64,000 bases of DNA from Brevibacterium sp. S22. GTDB lineage: Bacteria > Actinomycetota > Actinomycetes > Actinomycetales > Brevibacteriaceae. A program made the position numbers and the translations under genes. The notes under the pieces were generated by a model. That model saw nothing but the letters and a program-made list of their open reading frames with translations, was not told where the DNA came from and did no database searches. Each line of letters opens with the position of its first letter. Position 1 is the first letter of the stretch. Below are positions 26,342 through 34,439 of this stretch, piece by piece. The stretch spans positions 1 through 64,000 of the forward strand of contig NZ_RHFG01000002.1 in NCBI RefSeq assembly GCF_004745485.1. The letters are read 5' to 3'.

Positions 26342-27112
26342 ATGACGGAACGCGACGGCTCGGCCGGAGATGCCGACTACGGGGTCATCGGAGGCGGCTA
26401 CAGGAACTACCGTCAGCCCGAACCCGCCTTCGCTGCGGCGATCACCGCGGCTCTCGGTGATGCGGCACGGGTCCTCAACGTCGGTGCCGGAGCCGGTTCG
26501 TACGAGCGGACCGACCGGGAGGTGACCGCGGTCGAACCCTCGGCGGCGATGCGCTCTCAACGGCCGGGCCACCTCGGTGAGGCCATCGATGCGACCGCCG
26601 AGTCGCTGCCGTTCGATGATGACGCCTTCGACGCGGCGCTGACGACGTTCTCCGTCCACCAGTGGAGGGATCTTGAGGCGGGCCTGGCCGAACTGCGGCG
26701 AGTGGCGAGAGGTCCGGTCGTCATCATGACGTGCGACCCGGATCTGCTCGAACGGTTCTGGCTCACCGACTACGCTCCCGAGGCGATCTCGACCGAGGCG
26801 AGGCGCTATCCGTCGATCGAGAGCATCGCTGCGGGTCTCGGCGGCTCGGTCGATGTCACACGGCTGCCGATCCCCCTGACCTGCGTCGACGGGTTCTCCG
26901 AGGCCTATTTCGGTCGACCCGAGATGCTCCTCGACCCCGGCGCGAGGAGGGCGAACTCCGCCTGGAGCTTCGTTTCAGACGAAGCGGTCGCACGCTTCGA
27001 AGCGGATCTTCGCCGCGACCTCGACGACGACACCTGGGACGCACGCTTCGGACATCTGCGGACCCAGCCGAGCTTCGAGGGTTCGCTCGTCCTCATCGTC
27101 GCCACGCCCTGA
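26342..27112 (+). CDS. SAM-dependent methyltransferase (class I)
   Basis: 256 residues with a class-I methyltransferase fold. Motif I is a variant, RVLNVGAGAGSYE (residues about 41-53), motif II is TAVEPSAAMRSQRPG, and AESLPFDDDAFDAALTTFSVHQW is the typical post-motif of the Methyltransf_11 group. It binds SAM; the acceptor (small molecule likely) is unknown. It stands 49 bp after the LysR gene in the same direction but with no strong ribosome site, so co-transcription is uncertain. Confidence 0.85.
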   Translation: MTERDGSAGDADYGVIGGGYRNYRQPEPAFAAAITAALGDAARVLNVGAGAGSYERTDREVTAVEPSAAMRSQRPGHLGEAIDATAESLPFDDDAFDAALTTFSVHQWRDLEAGLAELRRVARGPVVIMTCDPDLLERFWLTDYAPEAISTEARRYPSIESIAAGLGGSVDVTRLPIPLTCVDGFSEAYFGRPEMLLDPGARRANSAWSFVSDEAVARFEADLRRDLDDDTWDARFGHLRTQPSFEGSLVLIVATP

Positions 27113-27218
27113 CGGCAGTAAGTCAGCAGTATGACGGCGCTGGGCAGGTGGTGGGCGCTCGGCGCACGGCCGCTCCGGTCTGACGTTCGTGCGGGGTCGA
27201 GTCCGCGCCCGCTCCGGC

Positions 27219-28655
27219 TCAGATCTCGGCGAGCATCTTTCCCGGGTTGAGGATGCCCTGCGGGTCGAGGGCGTCCTTGACTGCCTGCTGGATCCTCCGT
27301 GAACCCTCGTCGAGTTCGTTCGGCAGCCAGGCCCGCTTGAGGAACCCGACCCCGTGTTCGCCGGTGATCGTGCCGCCGAGTTCGAGGCCCACGCGCATGA
27401 TCTCTGCGAACACGTCCTCGGCCCTCCCCGTCTCGACCGCGTCCGAGGAATCGAAGAACACCGACGGGTGCATATTGCCGTCACCGGCGTGGGCAACGAG
27501 GGCGATCTCGAGTCCGGAGGAGGCCCGCAGCTCGGCCAGTCGGTCGCAGAACTCGGGTACGGCGGTGCGCGGCAGGCACACATCGTCGAGCAGCTGCCCG
27601 CCGCCGTGGGCGTTGGCGAACTTCTCGTAGGCCGGTTGGATCATTCGTCGTGCGGTGATGAGTGCCGCGGAGTCGCTGGGATCGTCGGAGTACGCAACGT
27701 CGAGGGCACCGCAGCGCTGGGCCACCTCGGTGAAGGCCGACATTGCAGCTTCCGCATCGGTCGGGTTGTCGTCGACCTGCATGATGAGCATCGAACCGGC
27801 GTCACCGTCGAGGCCGAAGTCGCCGTAGTCGTTGAGCATGCGCAGGCTTGCCCCGTCGAGGAATTCGAACAGGCTCGGCACCCCGCCGTCGGCCATGAAG
27901 TCGGCGACGGTCTGCAGTCCGCTGCGCTCATCCGGGAAGGTCGCGATCGCGGTGAACGGCTCGGGCAGGGCGGGCACGAGGCGCAGCGTCGCCTCGACGA
28001 CGATGCCCAGGGTGCCTTCGGAGCCGATGAAGAGGTGACGCATATCGAGCCCGGCCACGCCCTTGGCCGTCTGCGGGCCGAGCGTGGTGATGGACCCGTC
28101 GGCCAGAACGACCTTGAGTGAGCGGACATAATCCCTGGTCACACCATATTTAACGCAGCAGAGTCCGCCGGCGTTCGTCGCGATGTTCCCACCGATCGAT
28201 GACAGTGCCACCGACCCCGGATCCGGCGGGTAGGACAGTCCGAACGGGGCGAGGTGGTCCTTGAGGTCCTGGTTGATGATGCCCGGTTGGACGGTGACGA
28301 GACGTTCGGCCTCGTTGACGGCCACGACGTCCTTCATCTTCGACACGTTGAGCAGGATCGCCCCTGGTGAGGCGTTCGCGCCGCCCGAGATCCCGGACCG
28401 AGCCCCCTGCGGGACGACCGGCACCCGATGTGCGCTGGCGAACCGCATGACCTCTTGGACGTCTTCCGCCGAGGCGGCCCTGACCAGGGCGATCGCCCCT
28501 TCGCGCGGGCAGAACAGGGCTTCGTCGCTGGAGTGGGCGTCGATGACGTCGGGATCCGTCGTCAGCGCTCCGTCGCTCAGCCGTGCGGCGAGATCCTCGA
28601 GTGCCGCCGGGTCGAGGGCGGGGAAGTCGGGTGCGGTGGACGTCGGGGTCGTCAA
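27219..28655 (-). CDS. FAD-linked 2-hydroxyacid oxidase/dehydrogenase (GlcD/D-lactate type)
   Basis: A 478-residue flavoprotein oxidising a 2-hydroxyacid such as glycolate or D-lactate to the 2-oxo acid. The PCMH-type FAD domain carries VVPQGARSGISGGANASPG and YPPDPGSVALSSIGGNIATNAGG (residues about 75-160). The C-terminal half has AHAGDGNMHPSVF and TGEHGVGFLKR, metal/active-site segments of this family. No ATG lies in a suitable place; a TTG at 28655 follows GAGGAG with good spacing and gives the usual length. The MFS gene 91 bp upstream is probably its uptake partner, forming a two-gene operon. Confidence 0.87.
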   Translation of the reverse strand: MTTPTSTAPDFPALDPAALEDLAARLSDGALTTDPDVIDAHSSDEALFCPREGAIALVRAASAEDVQEVMRFASAHRVPVVPQGARSGISGGANASPGAILLNVSKMKDVVAVNEAERLVTVQPGIINQDLKDHLAPFGLSYPPDPGSVALSSIGGNIATNAGGLCCVKYGVTRDYVRSLKVVLADGSITTLGPQTAKGVAGLDMRHLFIGSEGTLGIVVEATLRLVPALPEPFTAIATFPDERSGLQTVADFMADGGVPSLFEFLDGASLRMLNDYGDFGLDGDAGSMLIMQVDDNPTDAEAAMSAFTEVAQRCGALDVAYSDDPSDSAALITARRMIQPAYEKFANAHGGGQLLDDVCLPRTAVPEFCDRLAELRASSGLEIALVAHAGDGNMHPSVFFDSSDAVETGRAEDVFAEIMRVGLELGGTITGEHGVGFLKRAWLPNELDEGSRRIQQAVKDALDPQGILNPGKMLAEI

Positions 28656-28746
28656 TTGTGCTCCTCGGATCGGTGGGGCGAAGGCGGACGGCGGGCGAGT
28701 ACGGAACGGTCGGCCGCCTCGGCGAGGTGTGGTACCGCGAGGACCG

Positions 28747-30111
28747 TCACTTCTGCTTTGCGTCCAGGTTATCCGGTGCGGGAGCGGCCCTGAGGATGAG
28801 GGTGACGATGCCGGCGGCGACCATGGCTGCGCCGACGACCCACATGCCCGCATTCTGAGTGCCGGTAAGATCGGCCAGCCAGCCGGTGATGTAGGGGGCG
28901 AAGAAGCCCGCGGAGTTGCCGAGCGAGTTGATGAGCGCGAGTCCCGCTGCGGCTCCGGCTCCGGCGAGGAAGGTCTGCGGCAGCGGCCAGAAGGTCGGCA
29001 GGGCCGCGCAGATGGCCATGCAGGTGATCGTCACGGCGATCATCGTCGTGAACGGCGAGGACAGGTAGAGGGCGATCGGGATCGCCACTCCGCCGATGAA
29101 CAGCGGCAGGGCGACATGCCAGACTCGTTCGCCGGTGCGGTCGCCGTGGCGGGACCAGAAGTACATGGCCAAGGCGCCGAAGATGTAGGGGATGGCCGTG
29201 ATGAGGCCGATCTCGACGATCGAGTATTCGACGCCGAAGGACTCCTGGAAGCCGGCGATGATCGTGGGGAGGAAGAAGCTCATGGCGTAGAGGCCGTAGA
29301 CCATGCCGAAGTAGACGAAGGACAGGGCCCACACGCGCGGCTGCAGCAGCGAGCGGCGGACCGGGTAGTGGAAGGTCTCTTCCTTGCTCCTCTCCTCGGC
29401 GTCCATCGTCGCCTGCAGCCAGTTGCGCTCTTCGGCGCTCAGCCACTTCGCATCGCGCGGACGGTCGGTGAGGTAGAAGATGCACATGATGCCGAGCAGA
29501 ATCGCGGGCACACCTTCGATGATGAACATGAAGCGCCAGCCGGCGAAGTTCTCGAAGATCGCGTTGCCGCTGGAGATCAGCCACGACGACAGGGGCGACC
29601 CGACGACGCTGGAGAGCGGGATGGCGAGCATGAACAGGGCCGTGGCCCGGGCGCGCATCGAGGTCGGGAACCAGTATGTGAGGTAGAGGATGATACCGGG
29701 GAAGAAGCCGGCTTCGGCGACGCCGAGGAGGAACCGCAGGACGTAGAGCCACCCGTGGTTGGGCACGAAGGCCATGGCCGCCGCGACGATGCCCCAGCTG
29801 ATGAGGATGCGGGCGAGCCAGATGCGGGCGCCGAACTTGTGCAGAGCGAGGTTCGAGGGCACCTCGAGGATGAGGTAGCCGAAGAAGAAGATGCCTGCGG
29901 CGAACCCGAACTGCGTCGCGTTCATCGCGAGGTCTTCGTTCATCCCGCCCGGCCCCGCGATGCCGATGTTCGTCCGGTCGAGGTAGTTGATGAAGTACAT
30001 CGCGATGACGAACGGGATGAGGCGCATGAGGACCTTGCGGAGGGCCCTCTTCTCCAGTGCCGAATCGGCGGGGGTCTGTCCGCTGGTCGGCGGGCTCACC
30101 TCGGATGACAT
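28747..30111 (-). CDS. MFS transporter, anion:cation symporter (ACS) family
   Basis: 454 residues, 12 membrane helices expected. The ACS pattern is visible: LMRLIPFVIAMYFINYLDRTNIG in helix 1 and AAGIFFFGYLILEVPSNL in helix 2. ACS carriers import organic anions such as tartrate, hexuronates, galactonate or phthalate. The ATG at 30111 follows GAAGGAGA. With the FAD oxidase downstream it suggests uptake and oxidation of a hydroxy acid. The recombinase module ends only about 108 bp upstream, so its natural promoter region may have been altered by the insertion. Confidence 0.9.
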   Translation of the reverse strand: MSSEVSPPTSGQTPADSALEKRALRKVLMRLIPFVIAMYFINYLDRTNIGIAGPGGMNEDLAMNATQFGFAAGIFFFGYLILEVPSNLALHKFGARIWLARILISWGIVAAAMAFVPNHGWLYVLRFLLGVAEAGFFPGIILYLTYWFPTSMRARATALFMLAIPLSSVVGSPLSSWLISSGNAIFENFAGWRFMFIIEGVPAILLGIMCIFYLTDRPRDAKWLSAEERNWLQATMDAEERSKEETFHYPVRRSLLQPRVWALSFVYFGMVYGLYAMSFFLPTIIAGFQESFGVEYSIVEIGLITAIPYIFGALAMYFWSRHGDRTGERVWHVALPLFIGGVAIPIALYLSSPFTTMIAVTITCMAICAALPTFWPLPQTFLAGAGAAAGLALINSLGNSAGFFAPYITGWLADLTGTQNAGMWVVGAAMVAAGIVTLILRAAPAPDNLDAKQK

Positions 30112-30219
30112 TCGATCTCCTTCGATCAGGTCGGGCCACGGTGGTGGCTCGAACTCGTGCCGCGTCGGCGGTTCGGTGCGGGTGCGTTATCGGGTGCGTT
30201 GGGGTACCGGTAGTCGGCA

Positions 30220-31686
30220 TTATTCGCCAAGGTCGAGTTCCTTGCACTCCCGGGTTCTCAGCTCCGAGTATATTCCCCAGTCGGCTCGCGTGTTCGCTGA
30301 GTGACGCATCGCAGTGTTGACAGTGAATCCGGTGATGTCCGCGACGATGCTGGCTGGCAGCACCTGTACGAGGTGATCGAGTCTGGCGTGTTTGATCTCT
30401 CGAGCGTGAAGCCCGTGCTTGGCCAGATTGAACCTGACGCTGGCATCGCTTAGGTGCTGTTGCGGCATGACGCCCTCGAAGAGCCAGCCAGGTGGTGACC
30501 CTGCATAAGGCGGGCGGTCACACGTGTCGTCGAGGTAGCGCACAAGGAGCTCGGCGATCGGCGGAGGCAACACGACCGGGGTGCTGCCGAACTGGACCTT
30601 GACGTTCTCTCCGGTGAACTGGACATCGTCGCGTCTCAGCCGCACGGAGTCTCTGATCGGCTGGGCGAACACCAGTAAGAACAGACCGATGATCCGACTC
30701 GACATCGGGGTGGACTCAGTCTGGAGCAGAACATCGACCTTCTCCCAAACAGCGTCCTCAGCGATGGTGGCCGGCGATACTGTCGACTGGGCACGAGGCA
30801 CGTCAAAGTGTTGAGTAATCCGGTGTCGGACCACCCAGGCAAGAAACCTCCCGATGATCAGATTCGGGTCGTGGTGAGCGAGGTAACGATCGACGGCCAC
30901 CTGATTGAGTGTGGGGAGTTTCAGGTGATTCTCACCGAGCCAAGCAAGGAAGGCGGCGACCTTGCGAACCTCGGTGGCGCGGGCGTTGGCCACCCCCACG
31001 CTGATGGGTCGGTCGACCGGCCTGCGGCGCAGCTTCCGTAGCGTCTCCCAGTTGAAGAATCTCGTGATGATGATTGCGTACTCGGCTGGAAGGCCGTCGA
31101 TGAGTGCTCTGCTTCGGAGCTCCAGATCGTTGAGTCGAACGTCGATCTCGGGCAAGGAGCCTGCAGCAATCAGCATCCGCCGGAAGTACCGAATACGAGT
31201 CGACCGCCCCAGCTCGTTAACTGTCTCGTGGCTGAGGGGTTTCGCACCCTGCGCCATGGCTCGAAGCGTGCGCCCAATTGGTTCAATGCGAAGCCACCGA
31301 ACCGCCGAGCGTGGATCCCTAGCGCTGAGGAGGTGTTCGCGCAATGGCACGAGACGTGGATGCACACGGCCGTTGGCGTCAGCGAGGACGTCGTCGAGCC
31401 GGTCCTCGAGGCGGCAGCGCCCGCAGTGCGATCCGGTCAGATGTTCCTCGCTCCCGCATCGGTCGCATCCGAAACGCGACGGAACACCCGCGCACGCGGC
31501 GCACACGATCTGGCCGTCACCTGAGCGGAAGGCCAGAACCTTCATCTGGGCGCACGCCGGACAGGGTGCTGCGTTCCGGCGCAGGCGGGAGTAGCAGGCG
31601 TTGCAGATGCGCTGCTCGAGGATCTCGTACCTGGCCTTGACATCACGGCCACACGAATCGCATTTGCGTTTCCATCCTGGGCTCAT
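30220..31686 (-). CDS. Zinc-ribbon protein with degenerate tyrosine-recombinase domain
   Basis: 488 residues. The N-terminal 95 residues hold three four-cysteine zinc ribbons: C9/C12/C28/C31, C42/C45/C62/C65 and C74/C77/C88/C91. The C-terminal 200 residues follow the tyrosine-recombinase layout but with changed residues. R345 in FAQPIRDSVRL fits the first arginine, R435 in KHARLDHL fits HxxR with the His replaced by Lys, G-F454 replaces the usual G-H, and Y473 (WGIY) sits in the nucleophile position. It may be a DNA-binding helper rather than an active recombinase. Third gene of the element, 13 bp after the HTH gene; its stop lies 108 bp from the MFS start. Confidence 0.75.
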   Translation of the reverse strand: MSPGWKRKCDSCGRDVKARYEILEQRICNACYSRLRRNAAPCPACAQMKVLAFRSGDGQIVCAACAGVPSRFGCDRCGSEEHLTGSHCGRCRLEDRLDDVLADANGRVHPRLVPLREHLLSARDPRSAVRWLRIEPIGRTLRAMAQGAKPLSHETVNELGRSTRIRYFRRMLIAAGSLPEIDVRLNDLELRSRALIDGLPAEYAIIITRFFNWETLRKLRRRPVDRPISVGVANARATEVRKVAAFLAWLGENHLKLPTLNQVAVDRYLAHHDPNLIIGRFLAWVVRHRITQHFDVPRAQSTVSPATIAEDAVWEKVDVLLQTESTPMSSRIIGLFLLVFAQPIRDSVRLRRDDVQFTGENVKVQFGSTPVVLPPPIAELLVRYLDDTCDRPPYAGSPPGWLFEGVMPQQHLSDASVRFNLAKHGLHAREIKHARLDHLVQVLPASIVADITGFTVNTAMRHSANTRADWGIYSELRTRECKELDLGE

Positions 31687-31699
31687 GCCGGCGCTTTAC

Positions 31700-32050
31700 T
31701 CATTCTGTGGGGCGGCGGAGCTTCGCAGGGATCGGCCGCAGCGTGCCAATGGAAGGCCCGGAGCTGCGCGGCTCACCGACGGCGCGAGGTACACGAGCTA
31801 TAGCAACCGGTGCGACCTCGATGAGGTCGTTGGGTGTGCAGTCGAGAATGCGGCACAGCGCGGCGAGGACTTCGATGTTGAGGCGCTCCGGCGTCTTCGA
31901 AACGAGACGGTAGATCTGCTCGCGAGACAGCTGCACGCCCTGTTCGCGAAGCGGTTCAATGAGGTCGGTGGTCTGGAACATCCCCGCGGCGGCCATCACC
32001 TGCCGCAGCTGCCAGGCGATGGGACTTTGATCAGTGGTTGTCGGCATCAT
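31700..32050 (-). CDS. XRE/Cro-type helix-turn-helix protein of the recombinase element
   Basis: 116 residues. Residues 15-72 form an HTH_26-like domain (QVMAAAGMFQTTDLIEPLREQGVQ is split here for length: QVMAAAGMFQTTD, then VQLSREQIYRLVSKTPERLN, then CRILDCTPNDLIEV). This is the compact XRE relative common in mobile elements. The remaining 40 residues are a basic, Pro-rich tail. The ATG at 32050 lies inside the end of the integrase gene, so translation is coupled. It probably represses the element or acts as directionality factor; the overlapping palindromes at 33155-33178 are a plausible target. Confidence 0.8.
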   Translation of the reverse strand: MMPTTTDQSPIAWQLRQVMAAAGMFQTTDLIEPLREQGVQLSREQIYRLVSKTPERLNIEVLAALCRILDCTPNDLIEVAPVAIARVPRAVGEPRSSGPSIGTLRPIPAKLRRPTE

Positions 32051-33143
32051 TTCCTCCGTAGATTCGGGCGAGTGCTCGGGTCACCATGCGGGTCGTGTAG
32101 TCATCACCGAGCGAGGTGTAGATCGCGGTGGTGGACGCGTAGGCGTGGCCTACTTGGTCCTGGACGAACTTCTCCGAGTACCCCCACTCGATGAGGTTGG
32201 TGACATAAGTATGGCGAAGCGCATGCACGCTAAGCTCCGGTGGAAGGCCCAGCTGGTCGCGGAGATCAGCGAACCTCGAGTTGATGTAGCGGACACTGAC
32301 CCGGCTTCTGCGCTCCGTCGGCCAGAGCATGCCAGGCTCATCGGCGAACCGTGGCCGTGCGTGATCGACCCATTGCGCGAGCACTTCGGTCACCCAGCCT
32401 AGCTCCGGGACGGTCAGGACTGAACGCCGGCGCGGCCCTGAGCCTCGCGAGCCCTTGCCCCATCGGACCTCGACGGCGCCGAATCGGCCGAACCGAGGAG
32501 CAGCACCATTGGGGCGCAGGTCCGCGACATCGAGTCCGACGGCCTCGGCACGGCGCAGCCCGTAGGCGTAGATGGTCTTGAAAATCTGAGCATCTCGCAG
32601 TGCAGCAAGCGCACCCTTGCGTCCCTGCGTGAGGATGGTCTCGACTCGGGCATCCGCGGCGTCGAAGAACTGTTCGAGCTCGTTGTAAGTGAGCGCTCGG
32701 CGTTGCGCACGCCCTTCATAGTCGACGAGGTGCGCGGAGGTATTCCACTCGTAGCAGACCTGCTGAGGTGCCTGACCGAAGCGACGTTCACACTCGGAGG
32801 CCCACTCGTAGCGCCCGTCACACAGATAGCCGCAAAAGAGCCGGATGATCGCCTGGAAGGCACGGATGGTCGACCGCGCCGCAGCACGCGATCCCGACTT
32901 CGCGCGCGCGGTGTAGTCCTCGACGTCACCAGCTGACCACTCCCACGGATAGCGCCCTGTGAAGGTTTCGAATCGGCGGATCACGAGTACTCTGCTGTAA
33001 ATCGTCGAAGCCGCAAGCCCACGACTGGACTGCTGATCGCTCCAGCCCGCGAGCATCGCGTCATAGACAAACTGCTTCTCATCCAGCGGCCGCACGTTCC
33101 CCAGCAGCCGCAGAGCAGTCGCACCGCTATTTCCAGAATTCAC
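32031..33143 (-). CDS. Tyrosine recombinase / integrase
   Basis: 370 residues with a complete catalytic set: R197 or R198 in YAYGLRRAEAV, K230 in VRWGKGSRG, H307-x-x-R310 in VHALRHTYVTNL, H333 in QVGHAYAS and the nucleophile Y342 in TTAIYTSL. The N-terminal core-binding domain spans about residues 25-125. The start is a GTG at 33143. It is the first gene of the element and is preceded within 35 bp by two overlapping palindromes. All motifs being intact suggests that the element could still move. Confidence 0.92.
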   Translation of the reverse strand: MNSGNSGATALRLLGNVRPLDEKQFVYDAMLAGWSDQQSSRGLAASTIYSRVLVIRRFETFTGRYPWEWSAGDVEDYTARAKSGSRAAARSTIRAFQAIIRLFCGYLCDGRYEWASECERRFGQAPQQVCYEWNTSAHLVDYEGRAQRRALTYNELEQFFDAADARVETILTQGRKGALAALRDAQIFKTIYAYGLRRAEAVGLDVADLRPNGAAPRFGRFGAVEVRWGKGSRGSGPRRRSVLTVPELGWVTEVLAQWVDHARPRFADEPGMLWPTERRSRVSVRYINSRFADLRDQLGLPPELSVHALRHTYVTNLIEWGYSEKFVQDQVGHAYASTTAIYTSLGDDYTTRMVTRALARIYGGNDADNH

Positions 33144-33154
33144 ACCACCATTAT

Positions 33155-33178
33155 TGCATTCAATGCATCATTGATGCA
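33155..33178. promoter_or_regulatory. Two overlapping palindromes upstream of the integrase
   Basis: TGCATT-C-AATGCA (33155-33167) and TGCATCA-T-TGATGCA (33164-33178) are both perfect inverted repeats sharing the central TGCA, 12-35 bp before the integrase start. The likely role is an operator for the element's HTH protein, or a recombinase binding site. Confidence 0.6.
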
Positions 33179-33830
33179 CCTATATTCTGATGTCGAGGAG
33201 GCGGCATCGGACAATTGAGCGCCTCAAGCTGATCCGCGGTACCACGGGTAGTCGGGCACAGATCACTGTCGCACCTGTCGATGTTTCACTCCACAAAAGC
33301 GCAACAGCGCCGCTCAGCGGAAACCAGATCACGCCCCTGTCTGATCGAGCCGTCGACCTTGGCATGGTGGATTATGAGCTCAAGGCCGATGCGCTCCGAT
33401 GAGAGCGCGTACCCGGCATCGAATGCACGTCACAACCCACCTTCGCTCTACCTTCCGTAAGGCTCGGAAACCTGCAAGCGATCGGGACATCCGCGCCATG
33501 CGAAGCGCGTAGGAGTACCAGCTCAGTTACTGGAAGTGATGTTAGACCGTGATGCGTTGCCCTTGAACAATGTCGGCAGGTGGTGCGGGAACGCGACGCT
33601 ATTGTCTCCTGCCCCGTATGTCGTCGAAGCCTGTCTTGTGATCTAGTCGTTGGGGCTGATGCAAGGTTTGGTTGCATCTACGATGGCTTGCTCACAGCCC
33701 CGCGCGTAAGCGATACCGTCGGACTGATTCAAAACAGTAATACCAATTGCATCGGAGCCGCGATCTATAGCGATCGCCGAAACCACGGCTCCGATGTACG
33801 AATCTTTCTGTGCCCTAAGTTCCCCTGAGG
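33179..33830. other. Gene-poor junction between recombinase element and catabolic genes
   Basis: About 650 bp with AT-richer stretches and no coding frame that I would call. Short open frames on both strands (for example 33190-33402 and 33580-33828 on plus) lack a ribosome site or recognisable motifs. It is probably insertion debris or the end region of the mobile element. No tRNA was found here. Confidence 0.5.
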
Positions 33831-34421
33831 TTAGAAACGCGAGATGATGTCATCCGCTGTAACTATCTCGGCGAACAGGCCCATCGAAGCGATCGAAGCA
33901 GAGTGCGCCCCCTCATCCGTTGAGGAACAGGCGTCTTCAACGAGAATGATCTGGTAACCGAGATCTGCCGCAGCACGCACTGTGCTCTCGACCGACACAT
34001 TCGTAGCGACTCCGAAGACCACAAGAGTCTGCACGTTGCTTGCACGGAGCAGCACATCAAGTCGAGTGTTCGAAAACCCGCTAACACGCTCATGAGTAAT
34101 CACGTGGTCGGAATCGGCGACAGGTATGCCCTCGAGGAACTCGGTCTGCCAAGTACCATTTGTGAGGCATCGTTGCTCTTCGACGATCTGGAGTAACGGG
34201 TAATTCGCTACTAAGTCCTCGTGGCCTGGATCCCACCCTACTCGGGTGAGGAAGACTGGGCGCCTCGAGTCATGAGCTGCGTCGATCACTTTCGCCGCTT
34301 TGGCCACAACCCCTCGCTCCGCAGCGCTGGCCGCGAAGAAGCCGGAGAACGCACCCTTGGCATGAACTACGTCATTCTGAAGATGGATACCGACTATCGC
34401 AGTATGTGCGAGATTGTTCAT
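33831..34421 (-). CDS. Isochorismatase-fold cysteine-hydrolase homologue with altered active site
   Basis: 196 residues with the isochorismatase/nicotinamidase fold. The Asp of the usual Asp-Lys-Cys triad is present (D17 in GIHLQNDVV). The Lys position is His (H110 in VITHERVSGF, where the family has TK-R-SAF). The Cys position is Ser (S143 in FGVATNVSVESTV, normally TN-x-C-x-ES). The cis-peptide segment GVATN is kept. It is 18 bp downstream of the alcohol dehydrogenase in the same direction, so the two form a small operon whose promoter has a GntR-type site. Members hydrolyse amides, N-carbamoyl groups or vinyl ethers; with both changes the reaction is uncertain. Confidence 0.82.
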   Translation of the reverse strand: MNNLAHTAIVGIHLQNDVVHAKGAFSGFFAASAAERGVVAKAAKVIDAAHDSRRPVFLTRVGWDPGHEDLVANYPLLQIVEEQRCLTNGTWQTEFLEGIPVADSDHVITHERVSGFSNTRLDVLLRASNVQTLVVFGVATNVSVESTVRAAADLGYQIILVEDACSSTDEGAHSASIASMGLFAEIVTADDIISRF

Positions 34422-34439
34422 GTTGTACGACCCTTCCTG

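Larger units (their letters stand above)
30209..33178 (-). mobile_element. Three-gene tyrosine-recombinase element
   Basis: Three tightly linked minus-strand genes form a self-contained recombination module at the left edge of a catabolic island: an intact tyrosine recombinase, an HTH protein overlapping it by 20 bp, and a zinc-ribbon recombinase-like protein 13 bp later. Organisation resembles Tn554-type elements, where two tyrosine recombinases act with a small third protein. Ends are not established. The left end should lie within 108 bp beyond the last stop codon, and the right end near or beyond the palindromes at 33155-33178. The segment GGTAGTCGG occurs at both edges (30209-30217 and 33247-33255), too short to prove an attachment site. 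Confidence 0.6.

Noticed and set aside
28261..30108. Very long plus-strand open frame opposite the FAD oxidase and MFS genes
   Set aside because: It is a GC-rich antisense shadow: composition is dominated by Glu/Asp/Gly/Arg, no motifs appear, and the minus-strand frames carry clear family signatures.
33190..33828. Small open frames in the gap after the integrase, one with a CPVC-like motif
   Set aside because: No ribosome sites, no family match, single cysteine pair only, and located in probable junction DNA.
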